Notes: generated by a model from the letters alone, not told the origin. Positions 29,113 through 36,477 are shown, counted from the first letter of the stretch. The stretch is 59,963 nt of DNA from Pseudomonas sp. GM48 (GCF_000282335.1 NZ_AKJM01000080.1:1-59963); one strand, 5' to 3'. Made by a program: numbers and translations.

Positions 29113-29898
29113 ATGCTCGTAGATTCCCATTGTCACCTTGATCGTCTCGACCTGGCCGCCCACGACGGCTCCCTGGATGCCGCCCTGGATGCGGCCCGAC
29201 AGCGCGGGGTAGGGCACTTTCTGTGTATCGGTGTCAGCGCGGACAACGCGGCCGACGTCAAAGCCCTGGCCGAACGTTATGACGACGTCGACTGCTCGGT
29301 GGGCGTGCACCCTCTGGATGTGCAGCCGGGCGCCGCGCCAGCGCTGGACTGGCTGTTGCAGGAGCTCAATCATCCGCGTGTGGTCGCCATCGGCGAAACC
29401 GGCCTGGACTACCACTACGAACCGCAAGCGGCGCAGTTGCAGCAGGAGTCGTTTCGCCTGCACCTGCAAGCGGCGCAGCAGACCGGCAAACCGGTGATCA
29501 TCCACACCCGTGGCGCCCGCACCGATACCCTGGACTTGTTGCGTGAAGCGGCGCTGCCCCAGGCGGGCGTATTGCATTGCTTTACCGAAGACTGGGAGAT
29601 GGCGAAGGCCGCGCTGGACATGGGCTATTACATTTCCCTGTCCGGGATTGTCACTTTTCGCAATGCCGACGCGTTGCGTGATGTGGCGAGCAAGGTGCCA
29701 GCCGACCGTTTGCTGGTGGAAACGGACTCGCCGTACCTGGCGCCGATTCCCTATCGCGGCAAGCCGAACCTGCCGCAGTACGTGCGTGAGGTAGCGGAAT
29801 TTCTGGCAATGTTGCGTGGTGAACCCTACGAGCGATTTGCCGAGCAGACCACGGCGAATTTCAAGCGGCTGTTCCCGCTGGCGCATGTAAAAGGTTAA
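29113..29898 (+). CDS. tatD: TatD family metal-dependent hydrolase
   Basis: A 261-residue TIM-barrel hydrolase of the TatD/YcfH type, linked to 3'-5' DNA exonuclease activity. Metal ligands are recognisable: DSHCHLD at 4-10, the Glu of GETGLDYH (~96), His in IHTRGA (~134), HCF (~159) and ETDSPYL (~209). The ATG at 29113 has no good Shine-Dalgarno, perhaps because the upstream gene (pilZ) has been deleted; a TTG 12 nt upstream is in frame. The rgsA gene ends convergently just after it. Confidence 0.93.
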   Translation: MLVDSHCHLDRLDLAAHDGSLDAALDAARQRGVGHFLCIGVSADNAADVKALAERYDDVDCSVGVHPLDVQPGAAPALDWLLQELNHPRVVAIGETGLDYHYEPQAAQLQQESFRLHLQAAQQTGKPVIIHTRGARTDTLDLLREAALPQAGVLHCFTEDWEMAKAALDMGYYISLSGIVTFRNADALRDVASKVPADRLLVETDSPYLAPIPYRGKPNLPQYVREVAEFLAMLRGEPYERFAEQTTANFKRLFPLAHVKG

Positions 29899-29907
29899 AT
29901 CGCAGGC

Positions 29908-29945
29908 AAAAAAAACCCGGGTTCTGGGGGGTGAATCCGGGTTAA
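29908..29945 (-). terminator. rho-independent terminator of rgsA
   Basis: On the minus strand AACCCGGATT and AACCCGGGTT arms enclose a C-rich loop and run into eight T (plus-strand A run 29908-29915). There is no T run on the plus side, so it serves the minus-strand sRNA, not tatD. Confidence 0.85.
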
Positions 29946-30025
29946 GACCATTAGGAGTAAAACAATGGTACGCGGTCCTTTGGTACCAATATCGGCGTGA
30001 CACTTGGGGGAGATGCCCCGCCGAC
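29908..30025 (-). ncRNA. rgsA: small regulatory RNA RgsA
   Basis: A minus-strand transcription unit of ~118 nt. -35 CTGGAC (30060-30055), 17 nt, -10 AATACT (30037-30032), predicted start near 30025. It ends in a strong terminator (AACCCGGATT...AACCCGGGTT plus eight T, to 29908). A second hairpin uses GGTAC / GTACC arms (about 29989-29968). Its place, between tatD and a TetR gene, and its ~120 nt size match RgsA (PA2958.1), an RpoS-dependent sRNA of Pseudomonas. A single-stranded segment reading TTTTACTCCTAATGG is an anti-Shine-Dalgarno that pairs with the acpP leader. Confidence 0.82.
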
Positions 30026-30240
30026 AGTTCAAGTATTGATCAGGATTGCGCCTAGTCCAGTTTGCTGGTCAGGGTTTTTAAACAAATTTGGAATACGTGC
30101 GCTTCGGAAGGGTTCTCATCAACCTGTAAACGTACACGGAATGACCAGAAAGCGCAGATATGGTCGGATGATCCGTGCATTTTTGTGCAAGTTAGGCATA
30201 ATACGCGGCTTCGAATTTTGACCCCGACAGACCTTTTCTT

Positions 30241-30879
30241 ATGCATAAAGAACCTCGTAAGGTCCGTGAGTTTCGTCGCCGCGAGCAGGAAATTCTCGAT
30301 ACCGCGCTCAAGCTGTTCCTCGAACAAGGTGAAGACAGTGTCACCGTCGAGATGATTGCTGATGCCGTCGGTATCGGCAAAGGCACGATCTACAAACACT
30401 TCAAATCCAAGGCAGAAATCTATCTGCGCCTGATGCTCGACTACGAGCGCGATTTGAACGCGCTGCTGCATTCGGCCGATGTCGACAAGGACAAGGAAGC
30501 CCTGTCCCGGGCGTACTTCGAATTCCGCATGCGCGATCCACAACGCTATCGCCTGTTCGACCGCCTTGAAGAAAAAGTGGTCAAGGGCAACCAGGTGCCG
30601 GAGATGATCGAGGAACTGCACAACATCCGTGCCTCGAACTTCGAGCGCCTGACCTTGCTGATCAAAGGCCGGATCAGCGAAGGCAAGCTGGAAGACGTGC
30701 CACCTTACTTCCATTACTGCGCGTCCTGGGCGCTGGTGCACGGTGCCGTCGCGCTGTATCACTCGCCATTCTGGAGCAATGTGCTGGAGGATCAGGAAGG
30801 TTTCTTCCAGTTCCTCATGGACATCGGCGTGCGCATGGGTAACAAGCGCAAGCGCGACACCGACACTTCGAGCAGCTGA
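30241..30879 (+). CDS. TetR/AcrR family transcriptional regulator
   Basis: A 212-residue repressor-type protein with an N-terminal HTH (~16-62; EMIADAVGIGKGTIYKHFKSKAEIYLRL) and a C-terminal ligand and dimerisation domain ending in a basic tail (NKRKRDTDTSSS). By position it corresponds to the regulator beside rgsA in other Pseudomonas (PA2957 in PAO1, from memory). Ligand and targets are unknown; there is no adjacent transporter or enzyme operon. The ribosome binding site is weak. A perfect palindrome follows the gene (30957-30988). Confidence 0.92.
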   Translation: MHKEPRKVREFRRREQEILDTALKLFLEQGEDSVTVEMIADAVGIGKGTIYKHFKSKAEIYLRLMLDYERDLNALLHSADVDKDKEALSRAYFEFRMRDPQRYRLFDRLEEKVVKGNQVPEMIEELHNIRASNFERLTLLIKGRISEGKLEDVPPYFHYCASWALVHGAVALYHSPFWSNVLEDQEGFFQFLMDIGVRMGNKRKRDTDTSSS

Positions 30880-30956
30880 GTCATTCAGTTGCCTTATTGC
30901 GCCATTATTTCGCTACTTGGCGCAGTACCGCAGGAATATACTCAGGTAGAGGACTT

Positions 30957-30988
30957 GCTAAAACTTGATTTCTGAGTCAAGTTTTAGC
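30957..30988. promoter_or_regulatory. perfect 12-bp inverted repeat between tetR and moaA
   Basis: GCTAAAACTTGA and TCAAGTTTTAGC pair perfectly across 8 nt. There is no T run after it, so it is not a classical terminator. It lies 30 nt before the moaA start and could be an operator or an mRNA hairpin. Confidence 0.6.
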
Positions 30989-31017
30989 GGCCCGAATATT
31001 CTTCCGCCGGAGTGACC

Positions 31018-31986
31018 ATGATCGTTGACCGTCAAGGCAGGCGTTTTCGCAACTTGCGCATCAGCCTGACCTCAGCCTGCAATTACGCCTGTACCTACTG
31101 CGTGCCCAACGGCAAGCGGCTGGTGGCTGCGCAGGATGAGTTGTCGGCCGAAGCCATGGCGCGTGGCGTGGCTTATCTGATTGAAGCGGCGGGGATCGAG
31201 CGTCTGCGCATTACCGGCGGCGAGCCGCTGGTCAGCCCGAAACTCGAAGCGTTCATGACAGCGGTCGGGCAGATGGGCCTGGAAGACATCAGCCTGACCA
31301 CCAACGGTCAGTTGCTGGCGAAGAAACTGCCGCTGCTGCTGAACGCCGGCATTCGGCGCCTCAACGTTTCCCTCGATACCCTTGATGCGAGTGCGTTCCG
31401 CAGCATTGCCCGGGGCGGCGACCTGGCCACTGTGCTCAACGGCATGAACGAGGCCAGTGCGGCCGGCATGAAGATCAAGGTCAACATGGTGCCGCTGCGC
31501 GGGCAGAACCTTGATCAAGTGATGCCGCTGCTCGACTACTGCCTGGAGCGTGGTTATGAACTGCGCTTCATTGAGCTGATGCGCATGGGTCACCTGGCCA
31601 ACGATTCCAACGCCTTTCTGCAACAGTTCGTCAGCCTCCAGCAGTTGCTGAGCCTGATCGGCGAGCGCTACGAATACCTGCAGGCCGATGCCCCGGTCGA
31701 TGCGACGGCCGTTCGCTATGAAATTCCCGGCCAGGGTTATTTCGGCGTGATCGCCAATGAAAGCGTGCCTTTCTGCCGGACCTGTTCACGGTTGCGTTTA
31801 TCTTCCACCGGGTGGCTGCATGGCTGTCTGTCATCGAGCAATCGCCATTACATCGGTGATTTGCTGGACAAACCACGTCATCAGGCGCTGCCGGCCTTGC
31901 AGAGACTCCTGGTGAAAGCCTTGGGGGACAAGCAGGAAGTGGCGTTCTCCGGCGGCGCGACTGTCATGAAGATTATCGGCGGCTGA
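31018..31986 (+). CDS. moaA: GTP 3',8-cyclase MoaA
   Basis: The radical SAM enzyme that starts molybdenum cofactor synthesis. The 322-residue protein has the radical SAM cluster Cys21-x3-Cys25-x2-Cys28 (CNYACTYC). The C-terminal cluster is CRTCSRLRLSSTGWLHGC near 255-272 and the C-terminus ends in the GG pair that MoaA needs. The ATG at 31018 is used with GGAG eight bases upstream. No other moa genes are nearby, so this may be a second copy in the genome; that would need a genome search. A molybdoenzyme module lies at 7.8-12.2 kb. Confidence 0.93.
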   Translation: MIVDRQGRRFRNLRISLTSACNYACTYCVPNGKRLVAAQDELSAEAMARGVAYLIEAAGIERLRITGGEPLVSPKLEAFMTAVGQMGLEDISLTTNGQLLAKKLPLLLNAGIRRLNVSLDTLDASAFRSIARGGDLATVLNGMNEASAAGMKIKVNMVPLRGQNLDQVMPLLDYCLERGYELRFIELMRMGHLANDSNAFLQQFVSLQQLLSLIGERYEYLQADAPVDATAVRYEIPGQGYFGVIANESVPFCRTCSRLRLSSTGWLHGCLSSSNRHYIGDLLDKPRHQALPALQRLLVKALGDKQEVAFSGGATVMKIIGG

Positions 31987-31996
31987 TCCGGCCTCA

Positions 31997-32061
31997 TCGC
32001 GGGCAAGCCACGCTCCCACAAGAATTTGCGTAAATCCTGTGGGAGCGTGGCTTGCCCGCGA
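31997..32061. repeat. REPIN variant, family 1
   Basis: Inverted arms TCGCGGGCAAGCCACGCTCCCAC and GTGGGAGCGTGGCTTGCCCGCGA, close-packed with a ~20-nt centre. They differ from the standard family by the GCCACGCTC core. Confidence 0.88.
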
Positions 32062-32151
32062 TTGCGATTGATCAGGCAACGATGAGCTGGCGCGGAAGCT
32101 GCATCCTACGGCCATTCGCCGGTTTTCCGACACCGGCCTCTGGAGGATAGG

Positions 32152-32760
32152 ATGCGTAGCCTGGTTTTGCTGCTGGCCGTTTTGGCACTTGGTGGTTGCA
32201 TGAACGTCAGCGATATGGCCGAAGGGACTCGTTACCATATGAGCGATGCGGGGCTGCTCGACCACAGCGACAGTCGTCGCGTAAACAACCTGCGCATTCA
32301 GCCTGACTCGTTCGTCTACATCGCCCAAGGCGCTTTCATGCCGCCGGGCAGCGCCGTTTATCCACGGCCTAACGTGATTGCCGAAGTCGCGTTCGATGGC
32401 TTCGTCGAATACTTCCCGATGGTCCGCCGTGCCCGTACGCCGGAAGGCCTCGACCAGGCCATGGGCGAAGCCCGTGCCGCCGGTGCGCACTATCTGCTCT
32501 ACACCCGATTTGCCAAGTCTGATGACCGTATCGGCAACTCGGACGAGTGGCTGGATCAGGAAGCCCTGGATCGCCTCGGCATCGACAGCGGTATGATTCA
32601 GATCAGTTTGATCGAGACCAGCACCCAGTATTTGATTGATACTGCGACCATCAAGAGTCGTGGCGGTTTACTGACGTTCCACGATAAAAAACCGGAAGAC
32701 CTGATGGGCCCGCCGCTGGAACAATACGCGCGCAGCCTGCTGGGGCTCAGCGACCAGTAA
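32152..32760 (+). CDS. DUF4823 domain lipoprotein
   Basis: A 202-residue predicted lipoprotein: signal peptide [15 protein letters not shown] with the lipidated Cys16 (lipobox LGGC). The mature part matches my picture of DUF4823, a Pseudomonas-type domain of unknown function. Asn at +3 after the cysteine gives no clear inner membrane retention signal, so the outer membrane is likely. AGGATAG precedes the ATG. It is followed after 16 nt by the DUF1285 gene and is probably co-transcribed. Confidence 0.88.
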   Translation: MRSLVLLLAVLALGGCMNVSDMAEGTRYHMSDAGLLDHSDSRRVNNLRIQPDSFVYIAQGAFMPPGSAVYPRPNVIAEVAFDGFVEYFPMVRRARTPEGLDQAMGEARAAGAHYLLYTRFAKSDDRIGNSDEWLDQEALDRLGIDSGMIQISLIETSTQYLIDTATIKSRGGLLTFHDKKPEDLMGPPLEQYARSLLGLSDQ

Positions 32761-32776
32761 TTCTAAGGAGAACGCC

Positions 32777-33337
32777 ATGAGTGGCCCGCAAAAAGCCAAC
32801 GACTTGCTGGGGCAAATCCCCAAGACCAAAGGCTTGCCGCCGGTGCACCTGTGGAATCCCGATTTCTGCGGCGACATCGACATGCGCATCGCCCGGGACG
32901 GCACCTGGTATTACCTGGGCACCCCGATCGGGCGCAAGCCGATGGTCAAGCTGTTCTCCACCATCATTCGCCGCGATGGCGATGATTACTTCCTGATCAC
33001 ACCCGTCGAAAAGGTTGGCATCAAGGTCGACGATGCGCCGTTCGTGGCGATTGCCGTCGACGTGGAAGGCGAGGGCGAGGCGCAGGTGTTGCGCTTTACC
33101 ACCAACGTCGAGGAAACCACCGAGGCTGGTGCCGGTCATCCGCTGCGTGTGGTCATCGACCCGGTAACGCAGGAGCCAGCCCCTTACGTACATGTGCGCA
33201 GCAATCTTGAGGCGTTGATTCATCGCAATGTGTTCTATCAATTGGTGGAGCTGGCGGTGAGTCGCGAGATCGACGGCCAGCGCTGGCTCGGTGTATGGAG
33301 TGGCGGTGAGTTTTTCCCCATCGGTCTCGAACCCTGA
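32777..33337 (+). CDS. DUF1285 domain protein
   Basis: A 186-residue soluble protein of the DUF1285 family, function unknown. The recognisable parts are [34 protein letters not shown] near 15-50 and the [12 protein letters not shown] strand. No signal peptide or membrane helix. Strong AAGGAG upstream of the ATG. It is next to the DUF4823 lipoprotein gene, which is the only contextual clue. Confidence 0.88.
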   Translation: MSGPQKANDLLGQIPKTKGLPPVHLWNPDFCGDIDMRIARDGTWYYLGTPIGRKPMVKLFSTIIRRDGDDYFLITPVEKVGIKVDDAPFVAIAVDVEGEGEAQVLRFTTNVEETTEAGAGHPLRVVIDPVTQEPAPYVHVRSNLEALIHRNVFYQLVELAVSREIDGQRWLGVWSGGEFFPIGLEP

Positions 33338-33345
33338 CGCAAAAC

Positions 33346-33436
33346 CCTGTGGGAGCGGGCTTGCTCGCGAAAGCGCTGGGTCAGCCGACATCTTTGTCGG
33401 ATGTGACTCCGTCTTCGCGAGCAAGCCCGCTCCCAC
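33346..33436. repeat. REPIN, family 1
   Basis: Two inverted copies of GTGGGAGCGGGCTTGCTCGCGAA around a ~45-nt centre, between the DUF1285 gene and the gntR promoter. Confidence 0.9.
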
Positions 33437-33467
33437 ATTAGATTTCTGATTTCTTCAAAAAATCAAA

Positions 33468-33496
33468 TTGACTCCCAATCGTATGATGATTAGTGT
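33468..33496 (+). promoter_or_regulatory. gntR promoter with operator-like site
   Basis: TTGACT (33468-33473) serves as a -35. The spacer contains AATCGTATGATGATT (33477-33491), whose reverse complement AATCATCATACGATT matches the site before araF at 36379-36392 in 13 of 14 positions. The position fits autoregulation by the GntR protein. Confidence 0.6.
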
Positions 33497-33528
33497 GGGT
33501 TGCCATCGCATTCGGCTTCGAGGTGCCC

Positions 33529-34245
33529 ATGTCCAACAGCTTTCATGCTTCGACGGTCGACTGGCTGGGATGCTGGCTCGCCACGGGGCAGGTCAGGCCG
33601 GGTGAGTCACTCAAGGTCGAAGCCGACCTCGGCGAACAACTTGGCGTGAGCCGCACGGTCATCCGCGAAGCGATCAAAACCCTGGTTGCCAAAGGCATGC
33701 TCGAAGTCGGCCCGAAAGTCGGCACGCGGGTGTTGCCGGTGCGGCGCTGGAACCTCTTTGATCCACAAGTCGTCGGCTGGCTGTCACGCAGCGGTTTGCC
33801 GGAAAACTTCGTCGACGATCTACTCGATCTGCGTCGCACCATCGAACCGATGGCTGTGCGCTGGGCTTGCGAACGCGCAACCGGAGAACAGGTGGACGCG
33901 ATCCTGCTGGCCTGCAACGCACTGGAACGGGCGGTGGACAGCGGCATCGATTACAACCGTGCCGACCAGCTCTTCCACGAGTGCATCCTGGCAGCCAGCC
34001 ACAATCAATTCATCGAACAGATGGTTCCCGCCCTCGGCGCGTTGCTGGCGGTGGCCTTTGAAGTGTCCGCCGCCGACCCGAATGAACTGCGCCGAACCTT
34101 GCCGATTCACCGGGACCTGGCCGAGGCTATCGCGGCCCGTGATACTGCCCGGGGTGTCTGGGCCTGCATGACTCTGATCGATAACGCCGACCTGGCGATC
34201 AAGCGTTACTACCCGCAAGTCATGGCCGATAAAAAAGCGTGCTGA
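33529..34245 (+). CDS. FadR-subfamily GntR transcriptional regulator (DgoR-like)
   Basis: A 238-residue regulator with an N-terminal winged helix (~5-72; LGEQLGVSRTVIREAIKTL) and a C-terminal FCD ligand domain with acidic and histidine residues for a metal (DLRRTIEP, FHECIL, IHRDLAEAI). The linker RRWNLFDPQVVGWL is like the DgoR-type RNQWNYLDTDVLQWV. With a lactonase, a sugar dehydrogenase and an ABC importer downstream it probably senses a sugar or aldonate and represses them. Start at 33529; an upstream in-frame GTG lies in the operator region. REPINs flank the gene on both sides. Confidence 0.9.
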   Translation: MSNSFHASTVDWLGCWLATGQVRPGESLKVEADLGEQLGVSRTVIREAIKTLVAKGMLEVGPKVGTRVLPVRRWNLFDPQVVGWLSRSGLPENFVDDLLDLRRTIEPMAVRWACERATGEQVDAILLACNALERAVDSGIDYNRADQLFHECILAASHNQFIEQMVPALGALLAVAFEVSAADPNELRRTLPIHRDLAEAIAARDTARGVWACMTLIDNADLAIKRYYPQVMADKKAC

Positions 34246-34258
34246 CAACTCGAACCGC

Positions 34259-34342
34259 AGTAGGCGCGAGCTTGCTCGCGATGGTGTATCAGCTACCACC
34301 AGGTCGACTGGTACGCCTTCGCGAGCAAGCTGGCTCCTACAC
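34259..34342. repeat. REPIN, family 1 variant
   Basis: Arms GCGAGCTTGCTCGCGA and TTCGCGAGCAAGCTGGCTCCTACA in inverted orientation, between gntR and the lactonase gene. Confidence 0.85.
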
Positions 34343-34372
34343 AATAAAAACAAGAACAATGCAGGAGGCTAC

Positions 34373-35248
34373 ATGACGTGGACCGCGGTTACCGGGCATC
34401 GGGCGAAACTGGGAGAAGGTCCGTTCTGGGATGCGCCGACCCAGGCACTGTATTGGGTAGATATTGCCGGTAAACAGGCGCTACGGCTGATCGGGGCCAA
34501 TGTGCAGATCTGGCAGATGCCGGAGCATGTATCGGCCTTCATCCCCTGCGCCAGCGGCGACGCCCTGGTGACACTGAGCAGTGGCGTGTATCGGCTGGAC
34601 CTGGACTCACCCGGGCTGGACCCGCGCCTGACATTGTTCTGCGTGGCCGATCCACAACCGGGCAACCGCCCCAACGAAGCCCGCTGCGATGCCCAGGGCC
34701 GGCTCTGGCTTGGCACCATGCAAAACAACATCGACGAGCGAGGCGAAGACTTGCCCATCGAACGGCGCACCGGCGGGCTGTTCCGCATTGATCGGGACGC
34801 TCGGGTCATGCCGCTGCTCCGAGGGCTGGGCGTCCCCAATACGCTGCTGTGGAGCGATGACGGCACTAGCGTTTATTTCGGCGACAGCCTCGCTGGCACC
34901 TTGTACCGACATTTCATCCGTACCGACGGAGCCCTCGATGCGCCGCAGGTTTGGTTTGGCCCCAATGAGCGCGGGGTTCCGGACGGTTCGGCGATGGATG
35001 CCGAAGGTTTTATCTGGAATGCCCGTTGGGACGGTCGCTGCCTGCTCAGGTTGAGCCCGGACGGCAAAGTCGATCGGATCATCGAATTGCCGATCAGCCG
35101 TCCCACCAGTTGCGTGTTCGGCGGTGCGGATCTGAAAACCCTGTACATCACCAGCGCGGCAAGTCCGCTGGGCCATCCGTTAGACGGGGCCGTGTTGTCG
35201 ATTGCAGTGGATGTGCCTGGAAAGCATTGCACACGCTTTGCTGGGTAA
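34373..35248 (+). CDS. SMP-30/gluconolactonase family sugar lactonase
   Basis: A 291-residue six-bladed propeller lactonase. Metal ligands are seen in LGEGPFWDAP (Glu ~15), NEARCDAQGRLWLG (Asn ~102) and the Asp of DGSAMDAEGFIWNA (~205). Between a GntR regulator and a sugar 1-dehydrogenase, the likely substrate is D-galactono-1,4-lactone (or L-arabino-1,4-lactone). That is the second step of the oxidative pathway, giving the free aldonate. AGGAGG lies upstream. The stop is only 1-2 nt before the operator of the next transcription unit. Confidence 0.9.
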   Translation: MTWTAVTGHRAKLGEGPFWDAPTQALYWVDIAGKQALRLIGANVQIWQMPEHVSAFIPCASGDALVTLSSGVYRLDLDSPGLDPRLTLFCVADPQPGNRPNEARCDAQGRLWLGTMQNNIDERGEDLPIERRTGGLFRIDRDARVMPLLRGLGVPNTLLWSDDGTSVYFGDSLAGTLYRHFIRTDGALDAPQVWFGPNERGVPDGSAMDAEGFIWNARWDGRCLLRLSPDGKVDRIIELPISRPTSCVFGGADLKTLYITSAASPLGHPLDGAVLSIAVDVPGKHCTRFAG

Positions 35249-35249
35249 A

Positions 35250-35308
35250 TCCCAAAATATGGGATGCAAATATATATATTGAGATTTTAAGCGGGCCGGG
35301 TTTATAGT
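35250..35308 (+). promoter_or_regulatory. promoter and operator of the SDR gene (near-copy of the dgoK promoter)
   Basis: A 36-nt operator-like block (35250-35285) matches 42824-42859 in 30 of 36 positions. Its right end contains the -35 TTGAGA (35279-35284); an 18-nt spacer and TATAGT (35303-35308) follow. The left arm TCCCAAAATAT pairs imperfectly with ATATATTGAGA. The leader downstream is also shared with dgoK up to the start codon. Confidence 0.75.
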
Positions 35309-35361
35309 CGGCCTCACCAGTGACATGCACTCACACTTAAAAAAACAAAACAGGTGAAGTG

Positions 35362-35517
35362 ATGCAGCGAAGCCCCTCGCACTCCCTTGCGCAGACAAGG
35401 CCTCAGACCGTCTTCAAGCTGAAACAGTTTCGCTCCCGTCTGTTTCTTACTCAGCGCCTTTTATCCGGACATCGACAGATGCCCGGTTTTCGTCGTGTTT
35501 TCGAACAGGAGTCTTGA
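35362..35517 (+). CDS. small ORF upstream of the sugar dehydrogenase gene
   Basis: An open frame of 51 codons (MQRSPSHSLAQTRPQT... to FEQES) with a good AGGTGAAG Shine-Dalgarno; it ends 3 nt before the SDR start. The product would be very basic and I recognise no family. Its leader and first two codons (CAGGTGAAGTGATGCAG) nearly copy those of dgoK, so it could be a by-product of duplication of the dgoK promoter and start. Its translation could couple to the SDR gene, whose AGGAG lies inside it. Confidence 0.4.
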   Translation: MQRSPSHSLAQTRPQTVFKLKQFRSRLFLTQRLLSGHRQMPGFRRVFEQES

Positions 35518-35520
35518 TCC

Positions 35521-36339
35521 ATGGCTGAACCGTTGTCATTGCCGCCGGTACCCGAACCACCGAAGGGCGAACGCCTGAAAAACAAGGTCGTATTGCTGAC
35601 CGGTGCCGCCCAGGGGATTGGCGAAGCGATTGTGGCGACCTTTGCGTCCCAACAAGCCAGGCTGATCATCAGCGACATTCAGGCCGAGAAAGTCGAGAAG
35701 GTCGCGGCGCACTGGCGTGGCCAAGGCGCCGATGTGGTGGCGATCAAGGCTGACGTCTCACAGCAGCGCGATCTGCAGGCAATGGCCAGGCTGGCGGTCG
35801 AGCGACACGGCCGGATCGATGTGCTGGTCAACTGCGCCGGGGTCAACGTGTTCCGTGATCCGCTGGAAATGACCGAGGAAGACTGGCGTCGCTGCTTTGC
35901 CATTGACCTTGATGGCGCCTGGTACGGTTGCAAGGCGGTGTTGCCGCAGATGATCGAGCAGGGCATCGGCAGCATCATCAATATTGCCTCGACCCATTCC
36001 TCCCACATCATTCCGGGCTGCTTCCCCTACCCGGTGGCCAAGCACGGCTTGCTCGGCCTGACCCGCGCGCTGGGCATCGAATATGCGTCCAAGGGCATCC
36101 GCGTCAACGCCATCGCACCGGGCTATATCGAAACCCAGATCAATATCGATTACTGGAACGGTTTCGCCGACCCTCACGCTGAGCGCCAGCGTGCGTTTGA
36201 CCTGCATCCACCCAAGCGCATCGGCCAGCCGATTGAAGTGGCGATGACCGCGGTGTTCCTGGCCAGTGATGAAGCGCCGTTCATCAATGCCTCGTGCATC
36301 ACCATCGATGGAGGGCGCTCGGTGATGTACCACGACTGA
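35521..36339 (+). CDS. SDR family D-galactose/L-arabinose 1-dehydrogenase
   Basis: A 272-residue short-chain dehydrogenase. NAD(P) motif TGAAQGIGEA near 28-37, NCAGVN near 100, catalytic Ser in NIASTHSSH (~157-160) and YPVAKHG (Tyr ~171, Lys ~175). The sequence resembles bacterial SDR galactose dehydrogenases. With the lactonase upstream and dgoKAD nearby, oxidation of D-galactose to the lactone is the likely reaction; L-arabinose and D-fucose are usual alternatives. GAACAGGAG precedes the ATG, inside the small ORF. Confidence 0.85.
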   Translation: MAEPLSLPPVPEPPKGERLKNKVVLLTGAAQGIGEAIVATFASQQARLIISDIQAEKVEKVAAHWRGQGADVVAIKADVSQQRDLQAMARLAVERHGRIDVLVNCAGVNVFRDPLEMTEEDWRRCFAIDLDGAWYGCKAVLPQMIEQGIGSIINIASTHSSHIIPGCFPYPVAKHGLLGLTRALGIEYASKGIRVNAIAPGYIETQINIDYWNGFADPHAERQRAFDLHPPKRIGQPIEVAMTAVFLASDEAPFINASCITIDGGRSVMYHD

Positions 36340-36378
36340 GTGACCGGGCTTTCAGGCGTCTTGGTACGCCTGAAATTC

Positions 36379-36392
36379 AATCATCATATGAT
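36379..36392. promoter_or_regulatory. operator-like palindrome before araF
   Basis: AATCATCATATGAT contains the perfect palindrome ATCATATGAT (36383-36392). It matches the site in the gntR promoter in 13 of 14 positions, so GntR is the likely ligand. It lies ~85 nt before the araF ATG. Confidence 0.6.
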
Positions 36393-36452
36393 ATGACTAT
36401 TGGTAATAAGGTTTACCGCCCTGGCTTTAAAGAACGCTTTCAAAGAACGCTC

Positions 36453-36466
36453 AAGAAAAATAACAA
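36453..36466 (+). promoter_or_regulatory. Hfq/Crc-type CA motif in the araF leader
   Basis: AAGAAAAATAACAA is a run of five AA dinucleotides each separated by one base, i.e. overlapping copies of the AANAANAA catabolite-activity motif, directly before the Shine-Dalgarno AAGGAG. In Pseudomonas such motifs are bound by Hfq and Crc to block translation during catabolite repression. Confidence 0.65.
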
Positions 36467-36477
36467 GGAGTTAGCTA

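Larger units (their letters stand above)
29899..30240. other. tatD-tetR intergenic region holding rgsA
   Basis: This 342-nt region contains no protein gene that I accept. The left part is the rgsA sRNA gene on the minus strand. The right part (30040-30240) holds the rgsA promoter and the presumed start region of the TetR gene, where a CATAAT-like -10 appears near 30197. Confidence 0.7.

Noticed and set aside
29965..30000. 11-codon ORF (MVRGPLVPISA) with an excellent AGGAG at 29953-29957, a possible leader peptide.
   Set aside because: It lies entirely within rgsA on the opposite strand. The ribosome-binding-site look arises because the sRNA is complementary to real ribosome binding sites such as that of acpP. 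There is no promoter for it on the plus strand other than read-through from tatD.
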